Assembly: GCF_037975245.1 (NCBI RefSeq)
Contig: NC_092567.1
Location: 15,369,876-15,433,875, forward strand
DNA: 64,000 nucleotides
Direction: 5' to 3'
Origin: Apostichopus japonicus
Lineage: Eukaryota > Echinodermata > Holothuroidea > Aspidochirotida > Stichopodidae
In this document: piece by piece, positions 11,664 through 29,243 of the stretch
How the letters are laid out: every line of letters starts with the position of its first letter
Numbering within the stretch: the first letter of the stretch is position 1
Translations under genes and position numbers: made by a program
Notes under the pieces: model-generated
The model's input: the letters and a program-made list of their open reading frames with translations, nothing else
Told to the model about the DNA's origin: nothing
Databases searched by the model: none

Positions 11664-14148
11664 CTAGAGATATGTGTTGGCATAGGTCGGCAGCGGGCTT
11701 GCTCCTTTATCAGTGAGAGCTTTATTTAAGACATCGATAGCGGGTTGAATAAGTTCTTGTGGCAAGTTCGGTTCGAATTCTAAGTATTTTCTCTTCCCCC
11801 ATGGGCTTTTATATATCTTACAATGTATCTCTTCGTATGACACTGTTTGGTTTAGGAACACTAACATTCGGGCAAATTCTCTGATCGGCGAATTGGCCAC
11901 ATCTTCCGTAAACACTATTAACAGCCTCTCTGCTTTGTTCAGCCAGTCCAAATAAGTTAATTTCCATATTTCTATGTTCTTTTCAATCCAATTAGTCCAG
12001 AGTTCTGTGAATAAAACAGAAAAAATAAATACAAAAAAAGAAAAGAAAAAAAAGTAAAAGTTACGGTATGCAATGGTAATCTTTAATACGTGTTAAATGC
12101 ATTGAGTGCAGTTCAACAACATGTAGCGTGTACATTTGTAGATGGTAACGATTCAACAATGCCAATGTTACCTTTACACCGACATAATTGACGTCACAAT
12201 TTAAATATATCTCTAACATGACATAAATTTGAAAAAATCAAAGTAACTGTCTAATACTTGCAACAGTTTCTGTTTTATTTCTACTTCCTTAAACACTTGA
12301 CCCGGTTAAAAAAAGACACGATGTTTTATCAATTATTCGGTCACCATTCGAAATGGTAAAATTAAAATCTAAGAATCAATTGTATAGAGATATCATTCCA
12401 TCTGTTGTATACTAGATCATATATGGTCGATGCAGTAGTCCCTCTGTAGTGACCCCGCCCCTCACCCTCCCCCTACCTTCTATCCTCCTGCTCATTGATT
12501 GGCCTTCTCTCTGTCTCTCTCTTACTCCTCTCACCCCTAGTTCCTAGACCTAAAAGTCACAAATGGTAACAATTGTATCTTATAATCAGAACTTTCCGCA
12601 TGAAAGTGTAAATGTTTGCCATTAGTCTACGCCTTAGTATCAATGATCAAAATTTTTCAGATTTTTAGTAAAAAAAAAAGACAAAAAAGAAGAAGAATAA
12701 ATTTTGATGTGATTTAAACTACCGGTAACTTGCGCGGCTCCCCCCCCCCCCCCCCCACAATGATCGTTTCGCTAGCGAGCATTATTAGCCGTTCATTCCC
12801 ACCCGCTGTTTATGTCCAGTCAACGTTATGAACACTTGGCTAGTTTGCTATATTCTTTTATCGTATCAAGCAATAATAATACAATGGGTTTGATCATAAA
12901 TGTGATATAATGCACTTTTGGCGCACCATGGCATTCTAGATTATAATAGGTAACACACCACAATTAGTGTACATCCGTTCAGAGAGTGGAGCTAAAATGA
13001 CCTAATGTAAAGCTTATTTTAGCATATAATCATTATTGCTTTTTCTGCCTTTATGTGAAAGAGCATAATTAACAGTATAGATAGTGTGAAAGTAAGGAGG
13101 ATTGAATGTGATATAAACCATTTTAGAAATTCTTTGGTGAAAAGTTGATATTACTCAGGGTTAGGGTTCAGTATGCTAAACTTGCTCCTCTTTTAGCTCA
13201 AAGTCTAAACGGTCATGACATGGAAATTAGCAAATGCCATAACATGCCAAGATCTCAACTATCATACGGTGGGTAGGATATGCCAGTTAAACACTTATAT
13301 CTTTGCTTTGGCGGGTCTTGATCGTGGCGAGTTTAGTGTGTTAGCCTCAATGGAACGATTAACTATGGGTGCGACACCTGTCGTGAAACATGACGTAATT
13401 TCACAAACCTCACTTCCTGGTTACAATAAGTGCAGATGTTGTAACCATTAATAGTTTAGCAGCTCGAAACACACTTTACAGAGAGGGATGGATGGCAGTG
13501 CCGTTCAATTACAAGGACACATTTCTTAGAGATCGAGAGGCGCAAACAGAAGGAAGCTTTGGTGGGTTGTATTTAAACGTTGGTTTCCCAGTGGATTAAT
13601 AATGTGCTAGGGCGCCCTCATTTATTGCTAGCGCCCTCGTTCATCGCTTGTTCTCAGTTTTCAAACTTCTACCTCACGATATATTCTTTGTGTTACAACC
13701 AAAGACTGAAAAAAATTACCATTACTGGTTTTGATCCATTCCGTCACAACATGGTCGTCTTGGTCCTGCTCGAAGCAGTAATAATAAAAGAAATTCGAAG
13801 TGATGACGTCACGGGGATTACGAATCAGGAGTATAGCGCCCTCTTTAAAATTCAAAATTGTTTCGTCATCGTGTCTGTTGATTTTTATGGTGGGTCCTTT
13901 TGCCCCCAAAAACGATCCATGTGCTAGAGAAGGTGAAAAAAGCAAACCCAAAGGGATATGTTAATATAAAGTTAAGGAGATTCACCAGTCTTAAAAAATA
14001 CCGTAATATTTTGAAACCTACAATTATTGTAAACAACCAAACCTATACCATCCGTCGTGGGAGAAATCTTCGTTGTCTGTTTTTATTCGCAAACTACTGC
14101 ATATATATTATATATATTATACATATATATATATGAATTACGATTTTC

Positions 14149-14190
<42 letters not shown>

Positions 14191-17158
14191 TATATATATA
14201 TTATACATATATATATTATACATATATTTTGTGACAGGCACAACATTACATGGCGTCTCCATAAAATGTCATACAATTTTTTTTATTTTGTCTGATGAAA
14301 ATGTCTTTACTTCCTTATAGTTGACATCGATTTTATACTAATTTTGCTATTTTCAACAGATGAAATACACTACTACTTTTTTTGTTTTCATCAATGTTTC
14401 AACGAAGATTCGATCAGAAATTTAAGGCTGTAATAAGCTGCAAAATTTGATATGATTGCATGGTAAAGTCCCCCCCCACCCCAATCAGACTCTGATCCAG
14501 TGATGACCCACAAATAATAAAAATAGTTATAATTATAATAACAATATTGTGGTTAGAACTAAACTTAATTCACAGCCTAAATATACCTCAGAGAGCATCA
14601 TTTTAAATCAGATTATTCTTGCGGGAGTTTCCTCGAATCCCCTTCATGTGATTCGAGTTCAACCATACCCCAGGGCCCCACCCCTCCCCTCTTTTTACAT
14701 CCTAAGATTCTTCCCTGCCGATTGACAACAAATGTTATTATGTATGGGAGAGTTTCGAGAAAGTCGAAAGTTCGGTCATTTACAAATCTGAAAAGCTAGA
14801 GCGAGTTTATCAATGACTTTTCTAAGAACATCTCTTAATCAACATGATTATGTCAGTAAAGCATGCTGAAAATAGTTTGTCACCCATATGCATGTGAACC
14901 CTGAGACACTTTTAAGTGAATGAAAAGTTTTAGTGACGTCATGGAAGTTACCACTGTTGTAGGCAAGTATGTTCCCACGTGTTATATCCCTAAGGCACGT
15001 TCTGGTATATCGGTTACCCGACCGAGGGTAGGAGACAACCGAGATGCTCGGCAATGAGGAGGGTACCGTCACAGTCTCCACACGCTCCTCATCGAAACAG
15101 ACGTGCACATCTGTTGGTCAATATTTCAACAGTTATTTCAACAGTTTAAAGGCATTGAAGACTCGCCCCAAAACCGCATGCCGCGCTCTGAAAAAGTTAA
15201 CTTTCCGTTGCGTGCAAGTGAAGTTTTCTGCTTGTCGATACAAAATACAGACAGTAATGAAACGTGATACCTTGTTATCTTTAGCTGGACCTGGGATGTC
15301 CATCGCTGTACCGTTCTTACACTGTGGTGTGGGTATTGACCGCAGCTGTATGTATTGACTGTACACTATAGTGTCTAATTATCGAAAGTAGCAAGCTGTG
15401 TGCGTATTTTCTGTGATCGATGGTGGTGTCTAACACTTCTGTTACACCTCATTCGAAACTAGGTTTAGATTACCGGCATTAGACGTTTCTTCTTGCGCGA
15501 GTCTTCAGACCCTTTAAATACGTTTCTCTCCATTTTAAATGATGTGAAAATAGTTTTATCTCATATTTCTAGTCGAGATTTGCCATATGAAATTCTCGGA
15601 CGTCTCACGACAGTCGATATAACAAATTAGTTCCAAAATAGATTACCGGCATTAGACGTTTCTTTTTGCGCGAGTCTTCAGACCCTTTAAATACGTTTCT
15701 CTCCATTTTAAATGATGTGAAAATAGTTTTATCTCATATTTCTAGTCGAGATTTGCCATATGAAATTCTCGGGCGTCTCACGACAGTCGATATAACAAAT
15801 TAGTTCCAAAATAGGACATGAAACAAAAAAAAATCCAGTTTTAATATAGCATCATACTGCATAATAATAAGAAAAGACGTTGAGTACTGAAAATATTTCA
15901 TAAATGTATTCCGATTGTCACAGTAAGAAAATGTGTCTCATGCATGTGTTTGTTATAATCGTTCAACGCATCCAAAAGGTTTTGTTATAGTCGATAACTG
16001 ATCTGTTCTGTATTGCTTACGTAGTCAAATAGGTATGTTATAGTCAACAGCATGTCAGTTCTGTATTGCTTACGTAATACAATAGGTATATTGTAGTCAA
16101 TAGCATGTCACTTCTGTATTGCTTACCGTGTTCAATTGGTTTGTAGTGGTCTATGTATTTATCAACATCGACTTCCTCTATATTTCCGTGGTAAGTAACA
16201 ATGGCTGAAATGAAACAAGTAGCAATTCTTCCATCGGCTAAAGTAAATATGAAAGATATTGTACCAAAGATCATATTTACATTTCAAATTTTTCTGTCAA
16301 GGATGTAAATACTGATACATTTGTTTTACAGTTTGATAGTTTTGGAATCTGCCGAGGTATTTAAAGTTTTTATGTAGAAAGTCGACCATGCACACAGGTT
16401 ATATTGGAAAGTTTGTTCCGTTGCTGGGATATAACATTGTGACATCTTTTCCTTTTCATTTGGATAAGCATTGAGCAATAACGTGTAAAAGTAACATATT
16501 TGAGGTATCCAGTCCGCATATAATGAAAACAGCGCAAGCTATATTAATAATATGTTTTGGAGAACAAATTTGAGCCAGCCAATCATACGCGTCTGCGCGG
16601 CCTCTCAAATTTCCATAGAAAATGTTTATCGTTTGTGAAGTTATTTTGTTTTGTTCTTGTGAATAAATTTCCCTTCGGATTTTTCCTGAAGAAGACTTAA
16701 ATGAATACGTAACACTTTTTAATAAGGTATTTAAGTCTTCGAGCAAAAACTCCAGATAAACGGACAGAATTCTCATTATCGTTACCGTCATCGTCATAGT
16801 CAAACAACAACGACAACAACAACAACAACATAAGCAAAAATATATAAATATATATATATATACTATGGTTGAATGAACAGAAGAAAAAAGGCTATGATTA
16901 TTCTTATAAATATGCATATATATACCCAAAAAGAAAAAACACTGGCATACCTTCCTCTAATAAATTCACTTTTTTAACCACCGTCCTTGGTGATTGGTCA
17001 AACTGTTTGCGTTGGGCTGTCTGAAATCTTGCAACATCCCTGCTCGTGGGCAGAATCAGTTTTACCTCGACTCGTCCTTTAACGTAGGCGTAGATAAACA
17101 AACCCAGTAATAAACATAATGAAGGGGTTATCACGATATGGACTCTAACTACAGCCAT
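11664..17158 (-). CDS. WSCD-like type II membrane sulfotransferase, gene 3
   Basis: Coding exons in transcript order are 17158-16951, 16204-16127, 15110-14952, 13923-13720 and 12004-11664. All introns are phase 1; the sum is 990 nt, 329 residues. Exons 2 to 5 have exactly the lengths of gene 2 (78, 159, 204, 341 nt), showing a recent common origin. Residues about 7-24 are a signal-anchor. The phosphosulfate loop SYPRSGNRY (122-130) is canonical, and RNPRDVITS (Arg183, Ser191) is the 3'-phosphate motif. The C-terminus ends [10 protein letters not shown] as in gene 2. It is oriented opposite to genes 1, 2 and 4. The start codon and upstream acceptor lie in a 239-bp tandem duplication. A PAPS-dependent Golgi role is family inference and the substrate is unknown. 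Confidence 0.88.
14100..14229. repeat. (TA)n tract with ATTACGATTTTCAT core
   Basis: TA-rich microsatellite in intron 3 of gene 3, sharing an inverted 14-bp core with the tract at 4213-4333. Confidence 0.9.
15145..15518 (+). mobile_element. TTAA-type MITE family A, copy 2 (best preserved ends)
   Basis: It starts TTTAAAGGCATTGAAGACTC and ends GAGTCTTCAGACCCTTTAAA. It is in intron 2 of gene 3, only 34 bp upstream (in transcript sense) of exon 3. It encodes no transposase. Confidence 0.85.
15467..15813 (+). repeat. 173-bp tandem duplication including the MITE right end
   Basis: Unit 1 is 15467-15639 and unit 2 is 15640-15813. They differ at only a few bases (for example TTTCTTCTTGCG versus TTTCTTTTTGCG). 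Each contains the right 50 bp of the MITE plus about 120 bp of flank, so the duplication followed the insertion. Confidence 0.9.
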
Positions 17159-17603
17159 TGCACTTCAGATGAGGCTTCTTCTGTTTTCACCTGCAAATAT
17201 ACAACAGAATAAGAGCGAAATGTCACGTATTAATCGCCGTGTCTAAGACGAACATTGTTGGTCTGAGTTGATTATACCAAACCAATCTCTTTGTAATTTC
17301 TGCATCCACCGTATACTCCAGTATAATGGTCATCGCAAACTTAAAATCATTGTCGATAGAGGACGGTTATCACGATATGGACTCTAACCACAGCCATTGC
17401 ACTTCAGATGAGGCTTCTTCTGTTTTCACCTGCAAATATACAACAGAATAAGAGCGAAATGTCACGTATTAATCGCCGTGTCTAAGACGAACATTGTTGG
17501 TCTGAGTTGATTATACCAAACCAATCTCGATGTAATTTCTGCATCCACCGTATACTCCAGTATAATGGTCATCGCAAACTTAAAATCATTGTCGATAGAG
17601 GAC
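17126..17603 (-). repeat. 239-bp tandem duplication spanning gene 3's start codon
   Basis: Copies 17126-17364 and 17365-17603 are almost identical (CTAACTACAGC versus CTAACCACAGC; CAATCTCTTTG versus CAATCTCGATG). Each contains, on the minus strand, the acceptor TATTTGCAG, about 33 nt of 5' UTR, and a start codon followed by MAVVRVHIVIT. The upstream copy reads a few codons further (VLYRQ) to a stop, so it could act as a 16-codon decoy or upstream reading frame. Confidence 0.92.
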
Positions 17604-18671
17604 GCTGTTTCATCGTAACACTTGTAGGTATTGTAAAAGAGTTAGAAAAAAGATGAATCAATATCACATGAAAGAGGAGAAGTGGAATGGGGTGGGGAGG
17701 GTAAGGGGGGGTGGGGTGGGGGGGGGGAAGTTGGCCATCTTGGAAACAAGTCCTCACCTGGATCTGTATAGTTCAGAGCAAAATTAATGTAAAGCGTTTA
17801 TATATACATTGATTGGATGAGGATATATGGAACACCGAAATCCCAGGCATATGGGCTCCTCAAAATAGTGAAATGTATTTCAAAAGTCTCAAATTTTCCA
17901 TTGCAAATTAATATTCGTTATCATTTCTTCACGTGATGAAGTGTTAATCTCAAGTGATAAGCTGATTGTTATACTAACTAAAATCTATACTATATCTATA
18001 CTATAATAACTAAAATCATCAACAAGTCGTGAATTAAGACGATTCTCGCACTCTCCCTTCCCACACTGGTTGACGTGCAACTAATAATTGTACCATATAG
18101 CAGTTTATTAATGATTTGAATAACCATTGAAACACATGGTAAACACCGAACCCGAGGAAGGCTCAGTATATGTCACTCCCCTATAATACATACGTGAGTT
18201 AAGTAGCCACTCAGTCGGTGTCGGTATACATTCCTGCAGTGAACCTCAGCTACAGTCTGACAACGATTGACAAGTACGAGAAATACATACCGTAAGGGAT
18301 TAGGGAATATATGTAAGAGAAATAAATATCATATACTTACAGACACATGCTGCCTACGGTTCAGCCTTCAATACTCAGTTCTTATCAGTTTTTCTGGACT
18401 TAAGCACTGCGTCATACAAATATATAGTTCAGTGTAGTTGCACGGTGTTAGGTATTGCGACAAATTAAAGCATAAATATATATTGCACCTTTGTCATAAG
18501 TCATTCAGCCGTTACGCATAGTAACAAGAAAATAATTTTATTCATTGGGCTTCATGATCCATGAAATCTTTCAAATTAAAAAAAAAAAAGAGGGAGCAAT
18601 ACAAATTTAAAAAAGGTGAGGATCATCAATTAAAGTGACTGGACTATACAGTCTGATAAACATATCAATAG
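17604..18671. other. Intergenic between gene 3 and the TATC satellite
   Basis: No exon was recognised apart from the possible 5' UTR of gene 3. G-rich run at 17690-17727. Bases 18620-18660 (AATTAAAGTGACTGGACTAT) match a short dispersed repeat seen near 37955 and, inverted, near 1850; the satellite begins inside this match. Confidence 0.5.
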
Positions 18672-23508
<4,837 letters not shown>

Positions 23509-25555
23509 CAGGACCCCGTCACAATACTCAGTCAATTACTTCATGTACTGTTATACGCATGGTAAATGATTTAAAAGATAATACTTAAAATAACCACTGT
23601 CACCAAACAAGGTGTGACATGATATAACACTTCAAAATCATTAATTGTTGGCCAAAACATTTCAGCATGATAAAGTGGTTCAAGTGTTTAAAAGTACACT
23701 TTTGTTTTTAAAGACGTTCAATATTATTCTGAACACTGAGCAGTGTTAACTCAGTCGCACTATAGATGAAAATAGTTGCAGATCAGCCGTCAAATAGTTG
23801 TACAGTCATCGTCGACTTTTGCCGGCGTGCATGGTGAACAAAGGTCGACTTTCTATATTGCCTAGACCTATATTATTTTAAAATTAGTTTATTTTGAGTT
23901 AGTTTAGTTTGAGTATTTCCCAAATGGGTGAAGCCCAGCTGTTGACTTATGGAAATATACATATGCCACTGGTCCAAGTTATTGGCAGAATGAACCTTCG
24001 CTGTTCATATAGTTAAATACATATGTTTTATGGGAACACATTGATGGACCCGATTGGCGTATAAACCCATACAGAACAGAAACCATCCAACCAAATTTTA
24101 CCAGTAACAGCTACACCGTCATAGGGAAAAGAAGTCCGTCTAGCCTCCAGATCCTATCCATCGATTAGAAACAAGAATTAGTAAAGAACCAAAAACAACC
24201 GAAGAAGCCAGCCACCACTCACCAGCATCACCACCACTCATCGCCCCCTCCAACCCTTAAAACATGCTACCTTCCTGTCACCGTCCAGCCATGTGTCTCT
24301 CCAGCCTGGTCCACAAAGTTCAAATTTAGAAAAATCTCAAATTTCCCGATCTCTCATTTTAGGAGCCTTATATTTACCGGTCAGGGGCTTTCGCCCCTGG
24401 CTCGCTGAAGCGCCATCCGGCGGAATCAGCTATTTAACAAGGTATTCAGTCAGTCAGAGGAAAGGGATGAGGATTTCAAATTTCCACCTCAGGGAGACAC
24501 ACAACCCTTTATGTTTGAGCCAGAAACAGATGAATCTGATGACGATGACAACCATGCAGGTCGAAGCAGCAGTCAATGACGTAATGCCAGCCAATCGCTT
24601 GGAGAATCTATAGACTGGTATGAAACAAACATAGTGTACATGTGTGTAAAAAAAAAGGTGTTTTTCCGCCCAAGAAATTTTCATTTGATCGTCACGCAGC
24701 TACATTGTTATTTGTCGACTGCTGTTAAAGTAGAATGCGACGCTTTCGGACCAATTACTGCTACTTCCTTCCTTCGTATCATGTGATTTGCGCGTTGGAT
24801 TTTATGATTTATATGCCCTATACAGTGTAGAATACTCGCTTAGTGATAAAGACTTGGCATTTTGCTTGTCGTGGTCCGTATTCACGTGTAGAACAAACAT
24901 ATTGTTTTCACCTCGATGATTCACAATGGCTATAAACGGCAATAACGCTCACTCATTCAAATGATATTGTAACAGAGCTTCGTTTGCCCTGGCTCAATAA
25001 AGACAACTGATTTTTTGATAACAAATCTATTGTCCCCCCACCCGCAGGACTGAGGGAAACACTTTTTTACTACAAACTCATTCAAAATGCTCAACAATGC
25101 CTAGCTTTAGTTTGGGTGTTACCGAACTTACTTTCCTCCGTCGTAGGCTGTGCTAGTAAATACGTGTCAACACTTAGTCTGCATAATTCAACAGTTTTCT
25201 GTTTCAATTTGACAAGTTTGAAGCTGCCATTTTGCTCCGGTGTGCCCCAGCTAACTGTACCTGTCAGTGAGTATCGCCCAAACCAAAATAGTAGCCTTCA
25301 TTATTTTATATCTTTGAGTTGTTTAACAAATGTTTGGTTTGCCGTAGACACGTTATAAGCCTAATTTCGTTAACATTTTGTAAAGTTGTTGCAACATAGA
25401 GTGCCTATTTCAACGTTTGTAGAGCCTGAGTAGTTTGAAATTCGTAGATAATGATGTGTTGGTTAGGGCAATGGAAGAAGTTCCAACATTTGACTGCATA
25501 GTGGAGATCAATTAAGGACATAAGAGGGATATGATGCACATGAAATGTTCTTTCT

Positions 25556-25604
<49 letters not shown>

Positions 25605-25615
25605 TTCCCCTATTA
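23509..25615. other. Intergenic; possible fragment of a coding element at 24430-24610
   Basis: Mostly unrecognised. In one plus frame around 24430-24585 an acidic segment reads LFNKVFSQSEE ... QPFMFEPETDESDDDD before a stop. That resembles acidic linkers of multicopy uncharacterised invertebrate proteins, but the match is from memory and weak. No flanking exon was identified. Confidence 0.3.
25558..25598. repeat. (TA)n microsatellite
   Basis: Twenty TA units just before the gypsy remnant. Confidence 0.95.
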
Positions 25616-25619
25616 GTAC

Positions 25620-26720
25620 TGCCACTAGGTCTATTTTCTATATAATCAGAGAGAAGGGACTTGTGTTCAATTACGAAAAATGTGAAATCAAGAAGTTGTA
25701 TTCTTTGGATCAATTTATGACCCAAAAGGTGTGCACCGGTGCAAGACCCTGACGTGTCAAGGATAACAAAACAAAATATATCAAGCCCCAAGAGCTTCAA
25801 AAATTTATAGGTTTAGTCACGTACAAATGTCTCCATGTTTCACCAGGGAGTTGTTAACTCCCTGGTTTCACTGGACAAGCTCCCATAATCAATCCTTTAA
25901 CCAGATAAAGGAGTTAATTAATTAGAAAGCAGTTAATTTTAGCGTATTCTGATCGCAATAAGGAAAGTGTCATTGAAGTGGATGCATCCGTGAAAGGAAT
26001 TGGATGTGTGTTACTGCAAGAATTTCAAACCAGTTAACTTTGCACCAAAAGCCCTAACTGAAACCGAACAAAGATATGTCAACATAGAACGTGAAATGCT
26101 GGCAGTTGTTTATACTTGCGAGAGGTTTCACACCTATATTTATGGAAAATCTTTTATTACCAAAAGTGACCACAAGCCACTTGGAATGATAAAATTGAAG
26201 AACTGTGCCGCGCTGCCTAGATTAGAGAGGTTATTATTAAGGTTACAAGGTTATGACATGAAGATTCAGTATAAACCTGGTAAGGATATGCTTATAGCTG
26301 ACGCACTGTCTAGGTTGAGTCCACTAGAGGAAGGTACAGTAGAAAGACAACAAGTTACTGTTAAATTGTTCAATTCTCTGATGAGAAAGTTAAGTCACTC
26401 CATAGTGAAACTAAGTCAGACCCAGAGTTAAACGTTTTGAAAGACATTATATTAAATGGGTGGCCTGCAAAGCGTCGTGAAGTCCCAAAAACTGATCCAA
26501 AAATACTGGTAATTTAGAGATGAACTAACGATTGAGAATGGTCTTATCATGAAAGGTGACAGAATAATTATTCCATCAACTATGCAGTCTGAAATACTCG
26601 AAAAACTTCACACTGGGCACCAAGGAATTGTAAAATGTCAGCTTAGAGCCAAAACATGCGTCTACTAGGTTAATATCAATAAGGATATCGAAGAGATGGT
26701 TAGAGTGTGTGTTCATTGTC
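25620..26720 (+). pseudogene. Ty3/gypsy retrotransposon remnant, RT-RNase H and integrase N-terminus
   Basis: Successive frames give the end of the reverse transcriptase (EKGLVFNYEKCEIKK), then the RNase H region (VIEVDASVKGIGCVLLQE and, frame-shifted, EREMLAVVYTCERFHTYIYG, SDHKPL, DALSRL). The integrase HHCC region follows (EKLHTGHQGIVKCQLRAK ... VCVHC). Stops and frameshifts occur throughout. The order RT, RNase H, integrase is that of Ty3/gypsy. The integrase is interrupted after VCVHC by a LINE, and its core resumes at about 27700. No LTRs were recognised. Confidence 0.85.
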
Positions 26721-27696
26721 TGTTCATTGATATGAATTCTATTAGTAAGATAAAATTTCTCGGGGTAATTATTGATTGTAATCTCACTTGGCAAGAACAT
26801 ATCCATAGTTTATCCTCACAAATTGCAAGCGGAGTCGGTATTATTGGTAGACTTAAATATGTAGGCCTAGGCTACCAAAGAGCGTTCTTCGCACTTTGTA
26901 CTTCACTTTGATATATCCGCATTTTACTTATTGCAGTACTGTATGATCGTGTACCAGGCAGTCTTACTTGAAACGTCTGTTTTCTTTTGCAGAAACGAGC
27001 TGTTCGACATATTTGTCATTGTGGCCCTAGTGATCACACTGATATTCTATTTAAAACATTAAATTTATTGAAACTTCGAGACATAATCAATCTAGGAACT
27101 GCTTCAATCACATATCGTTTCATACACAATCTGCTACCAGACGCTCTCTCTAACTTTTTCACAATCAATTCCCTCATTCATAACTACAATACACGGAATC
27201 CTCAGCTTCTTATGCATACTGTAAATCGCACAACCGCTTCCCACTCAAGCTTTCGTTGTCGTGCCACCAATCTTTGAAACTCATTACCCAAGGCAATAAG
27301 TGACAGGCCTAGCTTAAAATCTTTTAGGTATAACTTAAGTAATTATTATTTAAACAAATACTAACTCTTGACCAGTGATTGAAGAACTCCAATTTGTTGT
27401 ATGGACAAACGCAGGTGTTCAGATACACTGGATTGTTTTCTTCCGGGGGGGGGGGGGGTGTTATTGTTTTGTTTTGGTCTTATTGTCCTCTTGTATGAAA
27501 TTGTGTATTTTGCTTTGTTGTACTTTGATTGGTCTCTTTCTCTGTATTTTAGGGAGCGAAGCACCCCGTCAAGCCCGCAAGGGTTTTTTGTTCCGCTTTC
27601 TTCACTTCATGTATATTATTCACTACTACTTCATGTTATTTGTAAACGTTTAAATGCATGTTGTGAAAAACAAATAAATGAAATGAAATGAAAAAC
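26720..27696 (+). mobile_element. 5'-truncated CR1/L2-like LINE, nested in the gypsy remnant
   Basis: It encodes the C-terminal part of a non-LTR reverse transcriptase: IKFLGVIIDCNLTWQEHI, then QKRAVRHICHCG, LLKLRDIINL and, near the end, NSLPKAISDRPSLKSFR. Frame breaks and an internal stop (Trp to stop before NSLP) make it dead. The 3' end has GGGAGCGAAGCACCCCGTCA and a tail of AAATG-type units, as in CR1/L2 elements that end in short repeats. It is 5'-truncated. A poly-G run lies at about 27446. Confidence 0.8.
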
Positions 27697-28350
27697 ACGG
27701 TAATTCTCAAGCCTCAGAACCAGTAGACCGTGGCAAGTAATTAGGTCAGACTACCTACTACTTGCTGTCTACGAAATTCTTTATTGTCAAGTCTATACCT
27801 AAAGGCTAGTCTACTAGTAATACAGTAATTGATATGTGCAAAAGTCTATTTTCAGAATGAGGTATACCTGAACAGTTATAGTATCTGACAATGGAAGTCA
27901 ATACTAAAGCCAAAGCTTTAAGGATTTTTCAAAGCAATGGAACGTTAGTCATGTTACCTCGAGGTATCCTCAGTCTAATGGTTTCATAGAGAGACAAGTT
28001 CAAATCGTAAAAAAACCACGATGGTCAAGGCAAAGCAGACGAATACAAATGTTTATCTAGCCTTATTATGTCTTAGAACAACGCATGTAGACAGTCAAAT
28101 ACCGTCTCCAGCAGAACTACTGCTCAATCGTCAAGTGAAATCTAATCTTCCTGTCAGAATACAAAATAAGAATGTTGATTGTGATTCAAATTTTTAAGCG
28201 TATGCAGGATAGGCAAAACGCACAGAACTTCTATCATGATAACACAGCAAAGCCTTTGAGTCCGTTGGTTCCCGGACAAAGTGTATATGTACAAGACCAA
28301 AGTTCAGGCAAATGGACCACAACGTGTATTTTTCACCAGAATGTTTAGAT
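27697..28350 (+). pseudogene. Ty3/gypsy remnant, integrase core (right half)
   Basis: The frame resumes with NSQASEPV, the expected continuation after the HHCC finger. VSDNGSQ follows, then FKDFSKQWNVSHVTSRYPQ and SNGFIERQVQIVKK, the conserved Asp and Glu region of integrase, then SPAELLLNRQVKS. Stops and small deletions are scattered. It ends about 90 bp before the first coding exon of gene 4. Confidence 0.85.
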
Positions 28351-28437
28351 TAGGCCTAAGTGATACCTATGATGGATTATTCGTTTAAGGTTTAATTCCA
28401 CAAGCCATGTATTTTTCCTGTTTATTTTAGGGTATCA

Positions 28438-28990
28438 ATGGTCTTCAGAATTCATACTAAGATGAAAACCTGGATGCAATATTCGTGTGTTTTTATTCTT
28501 CTCGTCGTGGTCTTGCTAACGAAGATGATTCACAGTCCAATCATTAAGATACCGTGGAGAAGTAAAAATCATGAACAGGACCAGTTCCACGACATCTACA
28601 CACAGAGAAGTCAGGAAAACTACACGTTGTTAACCGAATCTAGTTACGACAAAGCAGGTAAGCGCGCTTAAACGACGAGAGACCGTCGACGCGTAGATGC
28701 TGGCTTTACGCGTTGGGACTACTTTCTTTATCATTTTACTGACGTGCATAGTTTATTGAAATATGCAAGAACGGTAAATAATGAGAAATGAAGAAAGGCG
28801 GGAAGGAGAAATATTAAAAAAAGAGAAGAAGGAAACGGATAGGGGGAAAACGGTTAGAGAATTAGTTGGGATAGGGAAGATAGCAAAGGAAGAAGAAATA
28901 GGTATCTTGGAAAAGTTAGGAGAATACAAATGGTCAGGTGAGATCAGAAGGAACGGAGAAACGTGGGAAGACGTAAACAGGAAAGTGGGG

Positions 28991-29074
<84 letters not shown>

Positions 29075-29171
29075 TTATGTATATATATACATACATATAT
29101 ATATATACATATATATATAGATATATATATATACATATACTTATAGATATTTATATAAATATTTATATAAA

Positions 29172-29243
<72 letters not shown>

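Noticed and set aside
11377-11683. Gly-Gln-Ala-Arg-repeat frames on the minus strand
   Set aside because: Translation of the CCCTG pentanucleotide repeat; open in all frames.
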